From positions 62,001-126,000 of the forward strand of contig NZ_NIST01000001.1 of the NCBI RefSeq assembly GCF_002335745.1: DNA of 64,000 nt, read 5' to 3'. The translations under genes and the position numbers were made by a program. Position 1 is the first letter of the stretch, and each line of letters starts with the position of its first letter. The DNA is from Evansella halocellulosilytica (GTDB lineage: Bacteria > Bacillota > Bacilli > Bacillales > Salisediminibacteriaceae). This document shows positions 8,511 through 17,642 of this stretch, piece after piece. The notes beneath the pieces are model-generated. The model was not told the origin of the DNA. It made no database searches and worked only from the letters and a program-made list of their open reading frames with translations.

Positions 8511-9479
8511 TTACAATGATACAGAGAACTTCCCTTCATCAATCACTTGTTCATCTTCAATCCAAACAGAAGGCTTCAACGTGACACAATCAATATGAAC
8601 ACCTGCATCAATCGTTCCACCAAACGTAACATTTGAACCGAAAGCAACGTGAATAGTACCAAATGCCTTTTCGTCCTCTAAAATGTTTCCACTCACTCTA
8701 GCTGTGTTATTCGTACCGATTCCAAACTCAGCAACAACACGTCCATCGCCATCACCTAAAAGGTTTAACAATTTACTTCCAGCTTCTTCACTAGCAGACA
8801 CTAAACGGCCTTCTTTCACCTTTAGAAGGATAGGAGATGACACTTTTCCTATTCCTGCAATCGATCCATCAATTTCTATTTCCCCTTCTGACCCTTCCAT
8901 GACAGGCGCCAAATAACTTTCACCAGATGGTAAGTTACCGGATGCACTAGGAGCCTCAAAAACACCTGTACTACTAATAGCCTTCCTGCTTTTAATATTT
9001 AAGTTAAGAACATATTCTTGGTTTTTACCTGTGACAATCTTTATTCGATTTGCAGAATCTAACCTTTCTGTGAATAATCTCGTAAGATTTTTTACTTGGT
9101 CATAGTCAGCTTTCATTGCTCCATCAGTAAACATGTCCATTGTAATACCTGGCATTGTTATGACCTTTGTTCCAGCCTGACTCGCTGCCTTTCTTGCGCG
9201 AGTATGGGTTAAAGAGTGCTCACAAATACAAAGGCAAACATCCGCCTCCTTCATCATAGCTGAGATTGTGGCAGGCGGTTCCTCCCCGGAACGTGACATC
9301 GTTTGCATAATACTAATTTCAGATTGAAACCCAAGAGCACACAAGCTGTCAAATACTAGTCGGCCAATGCCTTCTTTCTCTAAATCTGTTATGACGACTA
9401 CTCGTTCACCTCCTGAAGCCAAAACATTTTTCTCCATCATGTTTCGAACAATTGGTAAAAAATCATCGAGCTGATTCAT
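8511..9479 (-). CDS. Aminopeptidase, M29-like (leucyl aminopeptidase family)
   Basis: A 322-residue enzyme resembling the shortened M29-type (thermophilic) aminopeptidases seen beside amino-acid racemase and transporter genes. The C-terminal half holds the presumed metal-binding segments VAEFGIGTN, FGTIHVAFGSN and AGVHIDCVTLKPSVWIED. Canonical M29 enzymes are about 400 residues, so this is a compact version. Its ATG overlaps the end of the EamA transporter gene by 17 bp, with GAAAGGA upstream. It is the last gene of the seven-gene run starting with the Asp/Glu racemase. A final peptide-bond or amide hydrolysis step in that pathway is inferred. Confidence 0.75.
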   Translation of the reverse strand: MNQLDDFLPIVRNMMEKNVLASGGERVVVITDLEKEGIGRLVFDSLCALGFQSEISIMQTMSRSGEEPPATISAMMKEADVCLCICEHSLTHTRARKAASQAGTKVITMPGITMDMFTDGAMKADYDQVKNLTRLFTERLDSANRIKIVTGKNQEYVLNLNIKSRKAISSTGVFEAPSASGNLPSGESYLAPVMEGSEGEIEIDGSIAGIGKVSSPILLKVKEGRLVSASEEAGSKLLNLLGDGDGRVVAEFGIGTNNTARVSGNILEDEKAFGTIHVAFGSNVTFGGTIDAGVHIDCVTLKPSVWIEDEQVIDEGKFSVSL

Positions 9480-10362
9480 ACTTCAATCTTTCCTTTCTTT
9501 TGTAAAAATTCATTAAACCAATACTCGTAAAAATAAAAATCAAGCCAATTAGCATCGTCCAAGTTACTTTTTCATCAAGGAAGAAATAACCGAGAAAAAG
9601 GGCAACCGTGGGCATAAGATACGTAATAAATAATGCGTAAACAGGACCGCCATAAGCGACTAAAGTATAAAAAATGACATATCCTAATCCGGAGCTCAAC
9701 ACTCCTAAAACAAAAAATACGAAAACGTAATTCCAATCTAGCATATACGTAATGGCATCTGGCTGAATAAACATCATGAGAAAACCACAAATAAGCATCG
9801 CTATTATTAATGTCATAAATGCAAGAATATAGGGGGATGTATGTTTTTGGTACTTTGTTGAGATCACACCCGTCATCGCGTATGACAATGTGGCAATCAG
9901 TAAGATTAAAGCCCCAAGAAATTCATTCGACTCGTATGAGACTCCTTTCATTAAAAAGATAAATACTACCCCAAAAAAACCTATTAAAATGCAGATCCAC
10001 TCAAATGGCCTAGCTTTATTTTTCAAAATAATAAGACTTAAAACCATCCCAAATATGGGTGTTAACGCATTGATAACCCCACTTAAAGTCGTTTCCATAT
10101 ATTGTAGACTGATTGTCATCAATGTCCATGGGATAGCTGCTCCTAACAAACTTATCGTAAATAATGATGGAGAAAGCTTTATGTTAGTAAAAACTCTTTT
10201 TTTGATAAGAATGGGTAATAAAACAATAACGCCTAATAAGCAGCGAAAAAACACGATTGAAACAGGATGAAAATCGACTAATAGTATTTTTGTCCAAAAA
10301 AATGTTGAGCCCCATAACGCACTCAACAACAATAAGAAAAAAATATACAATGAACCATTCAC
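9463..10362 (-). CDS. EamA/DMT family permease
   Basis: A 299-residue integral membrane protein with ten predicted helices arranged as two EamA repeats. The first repeat starts at SALWGSTFFWTKILL and the second near GALILLIATLSYAMTGV. Drug/metabolite transporters of this type usually export amino acids or metabolites. The GTG start lies after AGGA; an ATG slightly upstream runs into a stop within three codons. It overlaps the M29-like gene by 17 bp and follows aroM by 44 bp. In this cluster it may relieve accumulation of an amino acid or intermediate (inference). Confidence 0.85.
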   Translation of the reverse strand: MNGSLYIFFLLLLSALWGSTFFWTKILLVDFHPVSIVFFRCLLGVIVLLPILIKKRVFTNIKLSPSLFTISLLGAAIPWTLMTISLQYMETTLSGVINALTPIFGMVLSLIILKNKARPFEWICILIGFFGVVFIFLMKGVSYESNEFLGALILLIATLSYAMTGVISTKYQKHTSPYILAFMTLIIAMLICGFLMMFIQPDAITYMLDWNYVFVFFVLGVLSSGLGYVIFYTLVAYGGPVYALFITYLMPTVALFLGYFFLDEKVTWTMLIGLIFIFTSIGLMNFYKRKERLKYESAR

Positions 10363-10406
10363 CCCATTTCCTAAAAGCCACTCTCAAATAGCCGAAATCA
10401 TTACTT

Positions 10407-11063
10407 TTATACTAACTCTGCAGCCACCCTAGAAACGATACTTCTGGAAAGAATGACCGGAAGACCAGTTGAAGATTTCACTCTGCGTTTCTGTTCCTCT
10501 GTATATCCCATACAATCAAGGACGATCAATGTTACTCCTTTTTTTAATAATTCATTGCCTGCACTTTCAAAGTCTGCACCTTCATAAGGAGAGGAAATAG
10601 CTACTTCAAGTGGTGTTCCTTCCCATTTCTTTGTCAGTTGATCTCTTTGTTCTTCTAACGGAATCATGAGCCCTAATTTTCCATCACCTATCACAGATTT
10701 CACAACGTATTTTAATACTTGATCGGGAAATAGTATCGGTTTTTCGTGGACAATTGTTGGAAAACTTCCTGTACAAACCAAAATAGAGCTCGATACTCTC
10801 TGTTCAATTTCTTGAACCTTCTTTTGTAAATATGGCTCAAGTTTCACTTTTGATAATTTTGCACTCTTACCATTCCTCAATCTTGATACATAAGTGAGCT
10901 CCCCTTGTTCCGGAGATAACTCACTTATGTCTTTCTCAGATAAATCGTCCAAAGCGCCAATTTCATCAAAAACAACGCCTGATCCGAGCAATGGTTGCAT
11001 TTCATTGGTCATATCCGAACGTGGCGATTGACCAATTGTAATCAATCCAATGCTTTTACTCAT
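10407..11063 (-). CDS. AroM family protein
   Basis: A 218-residue protein of the AroM family, which shares the Asp/Glu racemase fold but has no established reaction. The N-terminus IGLITIGQSPRSDM is the family hallmark, and LIVLDCMGYTEEQKRRVK is the second conserved block, with a Cys in the place of a racemase catalytic cysteine. A further CTGSFP block carries another cysteine. The ATG at 11063 has AGGG eight bases upstream and gives the usual short N-terminus; an ATG six codons upstream is less well placed. It overlaps the DUF1177 gene by 8 bp. Confidence 0.85.
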   Translation of the reverse strand: MSKSIGLITIGQSPRSDMTNEMQPLLGSGVVFDEIGALDDLSEKDISELSPEQGELTYVSRLRNGKSAKLSKVKLEPYLQKKVQEIEQRVSSSILVCTGSFPTIVHEKPILFPDQVLKYVVKSVIGDGKLGLMIPLEEQRDQLTKKWEGTPLEVAISSPYEGADFESAGNELLKKGVTLIVLDCMGYTEEQKRRVKSSTGLPVILSRSIVSRVAAELV

Positions 11064-12003
11064 GACTGACACCCTTACCATAAGTCTGTAAAACTTTCAT
11101 TTTCCCATAAATATTTTCTAAATGATTGAATTCTTTTTCATCGAAAAATGTAATAGAACCATTTGTAAATTCTTTTGCCACCTCAATCGAAAACCTCACC
11201 GCTTGAGCGATGTCGACTTCATGACTTGCACCTGTTCCACATCCAGGTACCGCTGATTCAGCAGTAATCGCTAATCCTACGACTGGCTTATCCGTAGCGA
11301 CAGACGGCTGAAGAATCGAGTTGATATGATAAACATCGTTGCCATAAGGTGTAATATCTTGCGTTGTTACAGTGAAGGTTTTCGGTAGTTCACCTGTAGA
11401 CATTTGTAAGATTCGCAATAAATCATCACTAAATTTTAAGATATAACCTTCTTTGACTGTAGGCGATAAAGCAATTCCTTTATGGTTAATAATATGATTC
11501 CCTTTAGTCGTATCAATCGAAAGAATAGAATCCATTTCAGGAAGTACCTCATATTTATTCATTGTTAAAATATCAACGGGTGATCCCATGAAATCCACTG
11601 GCTCATGTGGTTGAGTAGGAGCATTTGGACAAATGTGTGTGGTGATATAAACATCTCCTTCTAATCGATCACCTTTATCCGACATTTCCGCTAATTTTGC
11701 AGCTGCTGCTACGGCAGCTACAGCCCCGTCTGCATCTGAAACCAATCCTATTCTGGAAGGTCGTGCCCCAATACCACCTAATCGACCAACAAGTCCAAAC
11801 GTTTTGGCAGAACCTCCAGATGACTTTCCGTTCGTTCCTTTAACGAATATTTTGATAAAATCGGTCGTACCTTTTTCTCCTACTACTGTTTCGCTAGTTG
11901 CTTCAACATGTTCATATCCTTCAAACAATTGCACAACTTTTTCGCCGTTAATAGATGGATCATCTAGTAATTCAACAGATTGTATAGCATATTTCAATGA
12001 CAT
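11056..12003 (-). CDS. DUF1177 domain protein
   Basis: A 315-residue soluble protein of the uncharacterised DUF1177 family, recognised from SVELLDDPSINGEKVVQLFE near the start and GLVGRLGGIGARPSRIGLVS in the middle. VTTQDITPYGNDVYHINSI and AVPGCGTGASHEVDIAQAV are further ordered blocks, with a glycine-rich turn and His/Asp residues that could form an active site. The ATG follows AAAGGATG. It lies 6 bp behind DUF917 and overlaps aroM by 8 bp. No reaction is known; the constant company of DUF917, AroM, a racemase and an OPT carrier argues for an enzyme of one pathway (inference). Confidence 0.83.
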   Translation of the reverse strand: MSLKYAIQSVELLDDPSINGEKVVQLFEGYEHVEATSETVVGEKGTTDFIKIFVKGTNGKSSGGSAKTFGLVGRLGGIGARPSRIGLVSDADGAVAAVAAAAKLAEMSDKGDRLEGDVYITTHICPNAPTQPHEPVDFMGSPVDILTMNKYEVLPEMDSILSIDTTKGNHIINHKGIALSPTVKEGYILKFSDDLLRILQMSTGELPKTFTVTTQDITPYGNDVYHINSILQPSVATDKPVVGLAITAESAVPGCGTGASHEVDIAQAVRFSIEVAKEFTNGSITFFDEKEFNHLENIYGKMKVLQTYGKGVSHE

Positions 12004-12009
12004 CTAACA

Positions 12010-13077
12010 TCATCCTTTCACTTCATCAAATACAACTCTTTTATTAATGACACTCTGAATTTTTTCTAATAATACATTGTTTGACATTGTAGAACTTAGA
12101 AGTAATTGTTCTTTTGGAACAGATATGACTGCTATTTTCGCACCATCTTGAATCTCAGCACTGACTAGTGGAATGCCTGTTTCAGCATCGAAGGTCATCA
12201 ATAAATCTGGAAACGTCCCTTTCCTCTCACCATTCTCTTCAGCTGTCATATACTCATTCCAAAATGTAAGGTGAAGATCATCAACATAAAGCTCTCCAAC
12301 ATCAAAGCCACCTTTTGTAACTAATGAATAATGATGAACCTTTCCAACTTTAATGACTCTCCCTTGCAACACGGTAGCAACTGCTTCAACTTTGTTTAAA
12401 GGATTTTCTTCTTTTAAAAACACTTCTCCGACTGAAATAGCTTGACTGATTCCACCAACGGCAGCATGTTTTTGGATATAATCTACTTCTACTGGATTTC
12501 GAGCAACTCCGACCATTCCGCCAGCTTCAACAGACATTTGACGGATCACATTTGAGGTATATTCAAGACTTCCTTTGACATATCCTGATATTTCATACTC
12601 AGCTTTTCCGCCTGCCGCTGCTTGATACGACACATAATCTTCAACCTCAGATAAATTCAATGCCCCCATCGAACCGGTTGGATGTGCTCTTCCATTACAT
12701 GGCGCATCAAGGACTGATAAACCAGTTAAGGCTGCCTGTATCCAACCATTAACAGTCGTAGATGCTCCATTTTCATTTGTCATGAGCGCACTTATTGAAC
12801 TATGATAATTTCTTTGCAATAAGTTCACACTAGAATATAATTGTTTTGCATTCACATATTGATTTTTAGCTGCTGGTGCCCCGACCAACGCTACACAAGC
12901 AACATGATCCGTTTCATCTAATTCATCAATGGTAGTAAGGCTTACTTCACCTATTTCAAGTGCGAGCTTTCCCTTTTGTAAGCCATCCTTAATCCAGCCT
13001 CCTCCGCCACCACCTAATATAGCGCCGCCGTATACAGCCTGTTCCATTAACTCATCGTTCATAGATATCTTAGCCAT
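12010..13077 (-). CDS. DUF917 domain protein
   Basis: A 355-residue protein of the DUF917 family, often encoded near or fused to hydantoinase/oxoprolinase-like proteins. The N-terminal block AVYGGAILGGGGGGWIKDGL is diagnostic, followed by CNGRAHPTGSMGALNL. The start at MAKISMNDE (ATG at 13077) has AAGGAGG upstream; a longer frame to 13206 would run into the OPT transporter gene and is rejected. Spacing is 28 bp from the OPT gene and 6 bp to the DUF1177 gene. Biochemical function is unknown; action on a cyclic amide or N-carbamoyl compound is a guess from neighbours. Confidence 0.85.
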   Translation of the reverse strand: MAKISMNDELMEQAVYGGAILGGGGGGWIKDGLQKGKLALEIGEVSLTTIDELDETDHVACVALVGAPAAKNQYVNAKQLYSSVNLLQRNYHSSISALMTNENGASTTVNGWIQAALTGLSVLDAPCNGRAHPTGSMGALNLSEVEDYVSYQAAAGGKAEYEISGYVKGSLEYTSNVIRQMSVEAGGMVGVARNPVEVDYIQKHAAVGGISQAISVGEVFLKEENPLNKVEAVATVLQGRVIKVGKVHHYSLVTKGGFDVGELYVDDLHLTFWNEYMTAEENGERKGTFPDLLMTFDAETGIPLVSAEIQDGAKIAVISVPKEQLLLSSTMSNNVLLEKIQSVINKRVVFDEVKG

Positions 13078-13105
13078 ATTGATCCTCCTTTTTCTCATAG
13101 GGTGC

Positions 13106-14686
13106 TTAACGTGCTCTCCAAATTGAACTGAAGAAGCTATACAAAGCATCACCTGCAATAAATCCTGCTGCTGTTGTAAACATAGTAGATTCAGCTTCTG
13201 GACCACGAACTTTCAAAATAATGAACCTAAGGGTAATACCAGCGATTACGGCCCAACCCGCTAATGGGTTCATAATTAATAACCCAGTTGCTAATAAAAT
13301 TCCCATTTGTCGTTTAGGTCCACCAATTAATTGAACGAGTGCACCAGGCACTGCCCAAATTAATAAATAAAGCCCTATATTACCTGAAATTCCAGATTCA
13401 ATTGTTGCAGCATATACATGGTTGACCGGTGGAACTAAATCTTGAGAAAAGAATACATCATGGAATAAAGCAACCATTACGATCGCAACACCAAAACCAA
13501 TCATCGCTGATTTAAGCTGCATTTTCCGTCCATAAAGTTCCATTTTCATATCTTTTGTATTTCGGATAAGTGTTCCACTCTTCAAGTCATAACCAAAGTC
13601 TGCAAACGCTGGACCTGTTGCAGCTGTATAACCAACTAAGAATGCTAATGCAATTGGTGGGAATCCCATCAAAATACCAATTACTAATGAAATTAACGTA
13701 ACCGCAAATGCAGGAAACCAGCCCGAGTGCATAGCAGCTACACCGACAATGACTTGTGTAGCAAGAGCAGCAAATGCTGCAAATAGTAGAAACAGCACTA
13801 ACTGTCCAAATGATAGCTCTGCTAAAAGTCCACCTATTAATGAAACAACAAGTGCACCTCCGATAAATGCGACAAAGCCAAAGCCAAATCCTCTTGTTAC
13901 ATCTTTCTCTGTTCTACTAGGGAACCAGCCCTCTTTTTCTAATGTTACGGCTGCTAGTTCATCATTTTTCGCTTTACGATCTTTTGCTATTGTGATGACG
14001 AATTGGATGAGAGCAACTAGTCCAGCACCGATCATCATTCCATGAGGAATATAAAATTGATCTAAATCAACATTAAATAACGGGATTGAATACCCTTTTA
14101 TAAGTAATCCAAGTCCGAACATTGATAAAGCCCAAATATTACCGATAAAAGCAACACCAAAGGCTGACATTGGAATACCCGCCCATGCACCAGCAACACC
14201 ACCTGCAATACCGATACCAAGGAATTTTGCTTTCTTTCCCCCTTGGTCACCTGCTTTCAAAGCTTCTGCAGTTGCGATACCAGGCGGCCAAGGTTCATTA
14301 GAACCAAATAGTTTTGAATCATAAACTTTATATAAAATGAGAGCGTCAATAATTAAAGCAATCCCTGCACCAATTAACATCGGGATAATTAAATCCGGTC
14401 TTCCTAATACAAACGGCAAACCGATTGGTATTAATAAACTATTTGCAGCACCGAAAGTCGCAGAAGATATCGTTGTTTGAATAAGGTTCTGACTTTCAAG
14501 TGATTTATATCGATAAAACATTTGCATTGGAATACGAGCAATGAGCATTGCTATTAAAGCACCAATAATCGACGTATTTGGTGTAATTCCTAATGTCACG
14601 ATAATTTGCATACCGATAATTGCACCGAAAATAGCGATAAAAATTGAAAAAAGAATAAAGGGTATGTCAAAATTTTTCTGATTCAT
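13106..14686 (-). CDS. OPT family oligopeptide transporter
   Basis: A 526-residue membrane protein with around 14 hydrophobic helices, on the short side for the bacterial branch of the OPT superfamily. Recognisable segments are GSNEPWPPGIATAEALKAGD and PIALAFLVGYTAATGPAFAD. Such carriers import short peptides or metal-chelating peptide derivatives by proton coupling. The second ATG (14686) is 7 bases after GGAGG and is chosen; the first is too close to it. It follows the racemase by 18 bp and precedes DUF917 by 28 bp, so it is probably the entry route for the substrate of this cluster. Confidence 0.88.
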   Translation of the reverse strand: MNQKNFDIPFILFSIFIAIFGAIIGMQIIVTLGITPNTSIIGALIAMLIARIPMQMFYRYKSLESQNLIQTTISSATFGAANSLLIPIGLPFVLGRPDLIIPMLIGAGIALIIDALILYKVYDSKLFGSNEPWPPGIATAEALKAGDQGGKKAKFLGIGIAGGVAGAWAGIPMSAFGVAFIGNIWALSMFGLGLLIKGYSIPLFNVDLDQFYIPHGMMIGAGLVALIQFVITIAKDRKAKNDELAAVTLEKEGWFPSRTEKDVTRGFGFGFVAFIGGALVVSLIGGLLAELSFGQLVLFLLFAAFAALATQVIVGVAAMHSGWFPAFAVTLISLVIGILMGFPPIALAFLVGYTAATGPAFADFGYDLKSGTLIRNTKDMKMELYGRKMQLKSAMIGFGVAIVMVALFHDVFFSQDLVPPVNHVYAATIESGISGNIGLYLLIWAVPGALVQLIGGPKRQMGILLATGLLIMNPLAGWAVIAGITLRFIILKVRGPEAESTMFTTAAGFIAGDALYSFFSSIWRAR

Positions 14687-14704
14687 ATCCATTCCTCCTT
14701 TACT

Positions 14705-15337
14705 TTATTTTGTTAATAAATAAGCAACAGCTTGTGCTTGTACAAGGTCTATAACCGGAACATCAATGTGCTTTTTTAATTCCCTTTTCAACCCAATTGT
14801 TGAAAATCCTGTGCAAGCAAACAGTATCGAGCTAGCCCCTTGTTCTACTAACTGCTCAGCGGCTAATATCGCTTTTTTTACAGATGATTCAGTTAGTAAA
14901 TCAGTTGTTTTTGTAACTCCTTCAGGACACTTATGAGCTATTAAACGTTCACCTAAAATATTTTTTATCCCTTTTGGTACATCTTGTGTAATTCCTAATA
15001 CTCCTACTCGATCACTAACCATCAATGCAGCATAAGCGCCAGCTTCACCTGCACCATAGACCGGGACATCTACTATTTCCCGGCAAGATTGAACACCAGG
15101 ATCAGCAGCGCAACTAACCGTAATCGCAGAAACTTGATCTTTCTCTACCATTTCTTTAGCTAACGACTCAATTTTAGGGATCGCTAATTCTTCTGTTTCC
15201 TGACTATATATTCCATGCCATTGATCAGGAATACACCTTGAAACCGTACCAATTCCAAACTCTTGATCCATTATGACTGAGTGCTCCTGTAATATTTGTT
15301 GATCCTCGGTCGTTAACACGCGAATAATTCCTAGCAT
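14705..15337 (-). CDS. Aspartate/glutamate/hydantoin racemase family protein
   Basis: A 210-residue enzyme of the Asp/Glu racemase superfamily, close in layout to hydantoin racemases. Two catalytic cysteines are visible in SCAADPGVQSC and FACTGFSTIGL, the usual pair that protonates and deprotonates the alpha carbon from opposite sides. The central PVYGAGEAGAYAAL block fits the family. The ATG at 15337 is preferred; GGGGGTG lies 10 bases upstream, and a GTG four codons earlier would lack a spaced site. It is the promoter-proximal gene of the seven-gene run and faces the 3' end of the PucR regulator. Confidence 0.85.
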   Translation of the reverse strand: MLGIIRVLTTEDQQILQEHSVIMDQEFGIGTVSRCIPDQWHGIYSQETEELAIPKIESLAKEMVEKDQVSAITVSCAADPGVQSCREIVDVPVYGAGEAGAYAALMVSDRVGVLGITQDVPKGIKNILGERLIAHKCPEGVTKTTDLLTESSVKKAILAAEQLVEQGASSILFACTGFSTIGLKRELKKHIDVPVIDLVQAQAVAYLLTK

Positions 15338-15482
15338 AGATAAAAACACCCCCTGTACCTTTTGACCAATTATAAATTTTCAGAATAATAAAAAACATGC
15401 ACAAAATGTTCCATCATTTTTAAACATTTTTGTTCACATTGTTCAGACGCACAAAAGCCATTTCAAATAATTCTAATTTATT

Positions 15483-15530
15483 CCAAGTGCCAGGCACCTG
15501 GAAAGTTACTTCCAGGTGCCTGGCACTTGG
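15483..15530. repeat. Perfect 20-bp inverted repeat (AGTGCCAGGCAC family)
   Basis: Positions 15483-15502 are exactly complementary to 15511-15530, with an 8-nt loop AAGTTACT. The stem contains AAGTGCCAGGCAC, the palindromic heart of the dispersed TTCGACAAAT-type elements further right. It lies between the racemase promoter region and the pucR terminator. No T-run follows it directly, so it is more likely a repeat element than a terminator. Confidence 0.8.
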
Positions 15531-15580
15531 TAAAAATATGGGACAGGAATTTGAACAGGAATTTGGGAACAGGAATAGAA

Positions 15581-15613
15581 ACAAAAATAACCGCATCTAC
15601 AATGACGCGGTTA
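15581..15613 (-). terminator. Terminator of the pucR gene
   Basis: On the minus strand TAACCGCGTC pairs with GATGCGGTTA (15604-15613 and 15588-15597, one G-U pair, six-base loop), followed by TTTTTGTTTC. The stop codon of pucR is part of the stem. Confidence 0.85.
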
Positions 15614-17206
15614 ATAAATGTGAATCTTTTTCATCTTTAATAAAAAGTATAATAAAAAGCGAGTATCACTATCATCCAAGTTAATATTTAATAATGTCTC
15701 TATTTTATTAAGTCGATATTTTAATGTTCGCCGATGAATAAATAATCGTTCTGAAGTCTTCGATTGGTTCCCATTCTCTTTTAAAAACACGTCCAATGTG
15801 TCAATTAATTCTTCACTTTTATCGTCAAACGTTAGCGTATCTAATGTCATTTCAATGAAGTGAAGAACATCTTTATCATTTTTTAACTTTAAGAGTATTT
15901 TATCAACACCCATCTTTTCATAATGAATAATACTTTCTTTGATATCTAGGTCTTCCCTTGTTTTTAAGCAAACCTCCGCTTCATCAATCGCTTTACTTAT
16001 TTCCTGCAAATGATGATGGGGAAGGCTGACTCCACAGTATATTTTAGTTTTAAATTTCGTTTCCAACTTTGTGACTATCTTTTTAAGTCTCTCAATAATC
16101 TTAGACCTGCTATGCTGATCTTTACAAGTATAAACCCCATAGAAGTAGTACTCTTTATGATACATTATCGTTCCTTCTAAATATTCATCCAACGTTTCAT
16201 ATAACTGTTTGTATAGTAAAAATAATGTATAATCTCTTGAATTTTGATCAACTGGACTATTCAAGATAACATCGGAAAAATCAAGTGAAAAAAAACCATA
16301 AAGATAGTTATCAAAATCTATCTTCCATTCCGGTTGCTCACCTTCCGTTAAATTTTTATCATTCAGTAAATCATCTATATATTTGTTTTCTCTCATGTAC
16401 CTCTTTTCAACGTCAAATTGTTCTTTTAATAATAACAACTTAGCCTGTTCTTTAATGCTTATTTCACAGCTTTTTAACATATCAATTGTCGAATGAGGAC
16501 GACCTTGTAAAATAAAGTGTAATCTTGCGACAACTTGCTCCTTTTCCGTTAGCAGCATAACTATTCTGTCTTGGTCAATCAAGCTTTCATTATTCGCATT
16601 AGAGTAATCAGCATATTCAACAGGTAAACTAAGCAAATTAAATGACTTTCTCTTTTGATTAGGTACTTTCTTTGCGGTAGCTAATAGTCGATGATCGATA
16701 CTCTCTAAATAAACATTTCCGCCAGTTAATGATGACAAGCCTGAAAGAAAGCCTTTTAAACTGTTGACTTCGGTATTTAATAGCTTATTTAATAATTGAA
16801 ACTGATTCGTTTGATACGCTTTTTTCTCTTCATATATTTTTTCAAATAGAGTCGTTAATATATTCACAAAAGATACTTCGACATTTAAAGCAATGATCGG
16901 CATGTGATATTCATTTGCTAAATCATACATCTCTTGTGGTAATTCTTCTACATACCTTCCAACTTTAATGACTAGACCCGCTCCATTCACATCAATTAAC
17001 GTTTTAAACATATTAATTTGGGCATCTGGCCTGTCCTTAATAGAATAAAAGGTAGAGATTATTAATATTCCTTCTGTCAGCCAGTCATTGATATCAGGAA
17101 CTTCCATTACTTCAGCTGCTTCGACCTTCCTATTCAACCCTCTATGACCTGCTAAAATCTTCGCATGCCGAAGATCCCCCAATTTTAATGCTTCAGAAAC
17201 ATCCAC
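15611..17206 (-). CDS. PucR family transcriptional regulator
   Basis: A regulator of about 531 residues with the PucR N-terminal domain (EALKLGDLRHAKILAGHRGL), a variable middle GGDEF-like part, and a C-terminal PucR helix-turn-helix of the HTH_30 type (GNQSKTSERLFIHRRTLKYR then LNKIETLL). PucR proteins usually activate purine, allantoin or amino-acid catabolic genes when the substrate is present. GTG at 17206 is chosen because AGGTGG lies 8 bases before it; earlier GTG codons overlap that site. The gene is in the same direction as the racemase-OPT run but ends in its own terminator upstream of it, so it is the likely local regulator, transcribed separately. Confidence 0.88.
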   Translation of the reverse strand: MDVSEALKLGDLRHAKILAGHRGLNRKVEAAEVMEVPDINDWLTEGILIISTFYSIKDRPDAQINMFKTLIDVNGAGLVIKVGRYVEELPQEMYDLANEYHMPIIALNVEVSFVNILTTLFEKIYEEKKAYQTNQFQLLNKLLNTEVNSLKGFLSGLSSLTGGNVYLESIDHRLLATAKKVPNQKRKSFNLLSLPVEYADYSNANNESLIDQDRIVMLLTEKEQVVARLHFILQGRPHSTIDMLKSCEISIKEQAKLLLLKEQFDVEKRYMRENKYIDDLLNDKNLTEGEQPEWKIDFDNYLYGFFSLDFSDVILNSPVDQNSRDYTLFLLYKQLYETLDEYLEGTIMYHKEYYFYGVYTCKDQHSRSKIIERLKKIVTKLETKFKTKIYCGVSLPHHHLQEISKAIDEAEVCLKTREDLDIKESIIHYEKMGVDKILLKLKNDKDVLHFIEMTLDTLTFDDKSEELIDTLDVFLKENGNQSKTSERLFIHRRTLKYRLNKIETLLNINLDDSDTRFLLYFLLKMKKIHIY

Positions 17207-17642
17207 TACTAGCACCACCTTTTAGAAAAGGGTATTAGTACTATTATAAATTAATTTATTATTTTAAATAGATAGAATTGAAACATTTTTAAATTCACTA
17301 CAACTGAAAAATATTGGATACTCTTATAAAATTTATTTATTCACTCTAGGAATAACATTAAAAATGTATTTTCGGTGAGGCGGGCGGGATTATTAAAGGA
17401 AGAGAATCATTCTTTTTGGAGACGATGAGAAAACTCGTGGAAGATTACAGAGATTTGTAACAATCCGATTAACCAGGCGGCATAGCTAGTACAGGTCATT
17501 TGCAGGAATAGCCGCATCATTTGCGTCTGATGCGGCTGCTCTAGATATGTTTTAGAAAAAATCAAATAGAGGGGCTTATATTGGATTTTAATTTGAGTCA
17601 AGTGCTAACATCATTTTTCGCCACGAAGGGGGCTGATTCTCC
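17207..17642. other. Intergenic region with a small perfect hairpin
   Basis: AGCCGCATCA (17510-17519) is exactly complementary to TGATGCGGCT (17528-17537) with an 8-nt loop. No T-run follows on either strand, so terminator function is doubtful. The rest is AT-rich upstream sequence of pucR without a convincing frame. Confidence 0.45.

Noticed and set aside
17510-17537. Perfect 10-bp hairpin as a terminator
   Set aside because: No T-run on either strand and no gene ends close enough; kept only as a noted hairpin.
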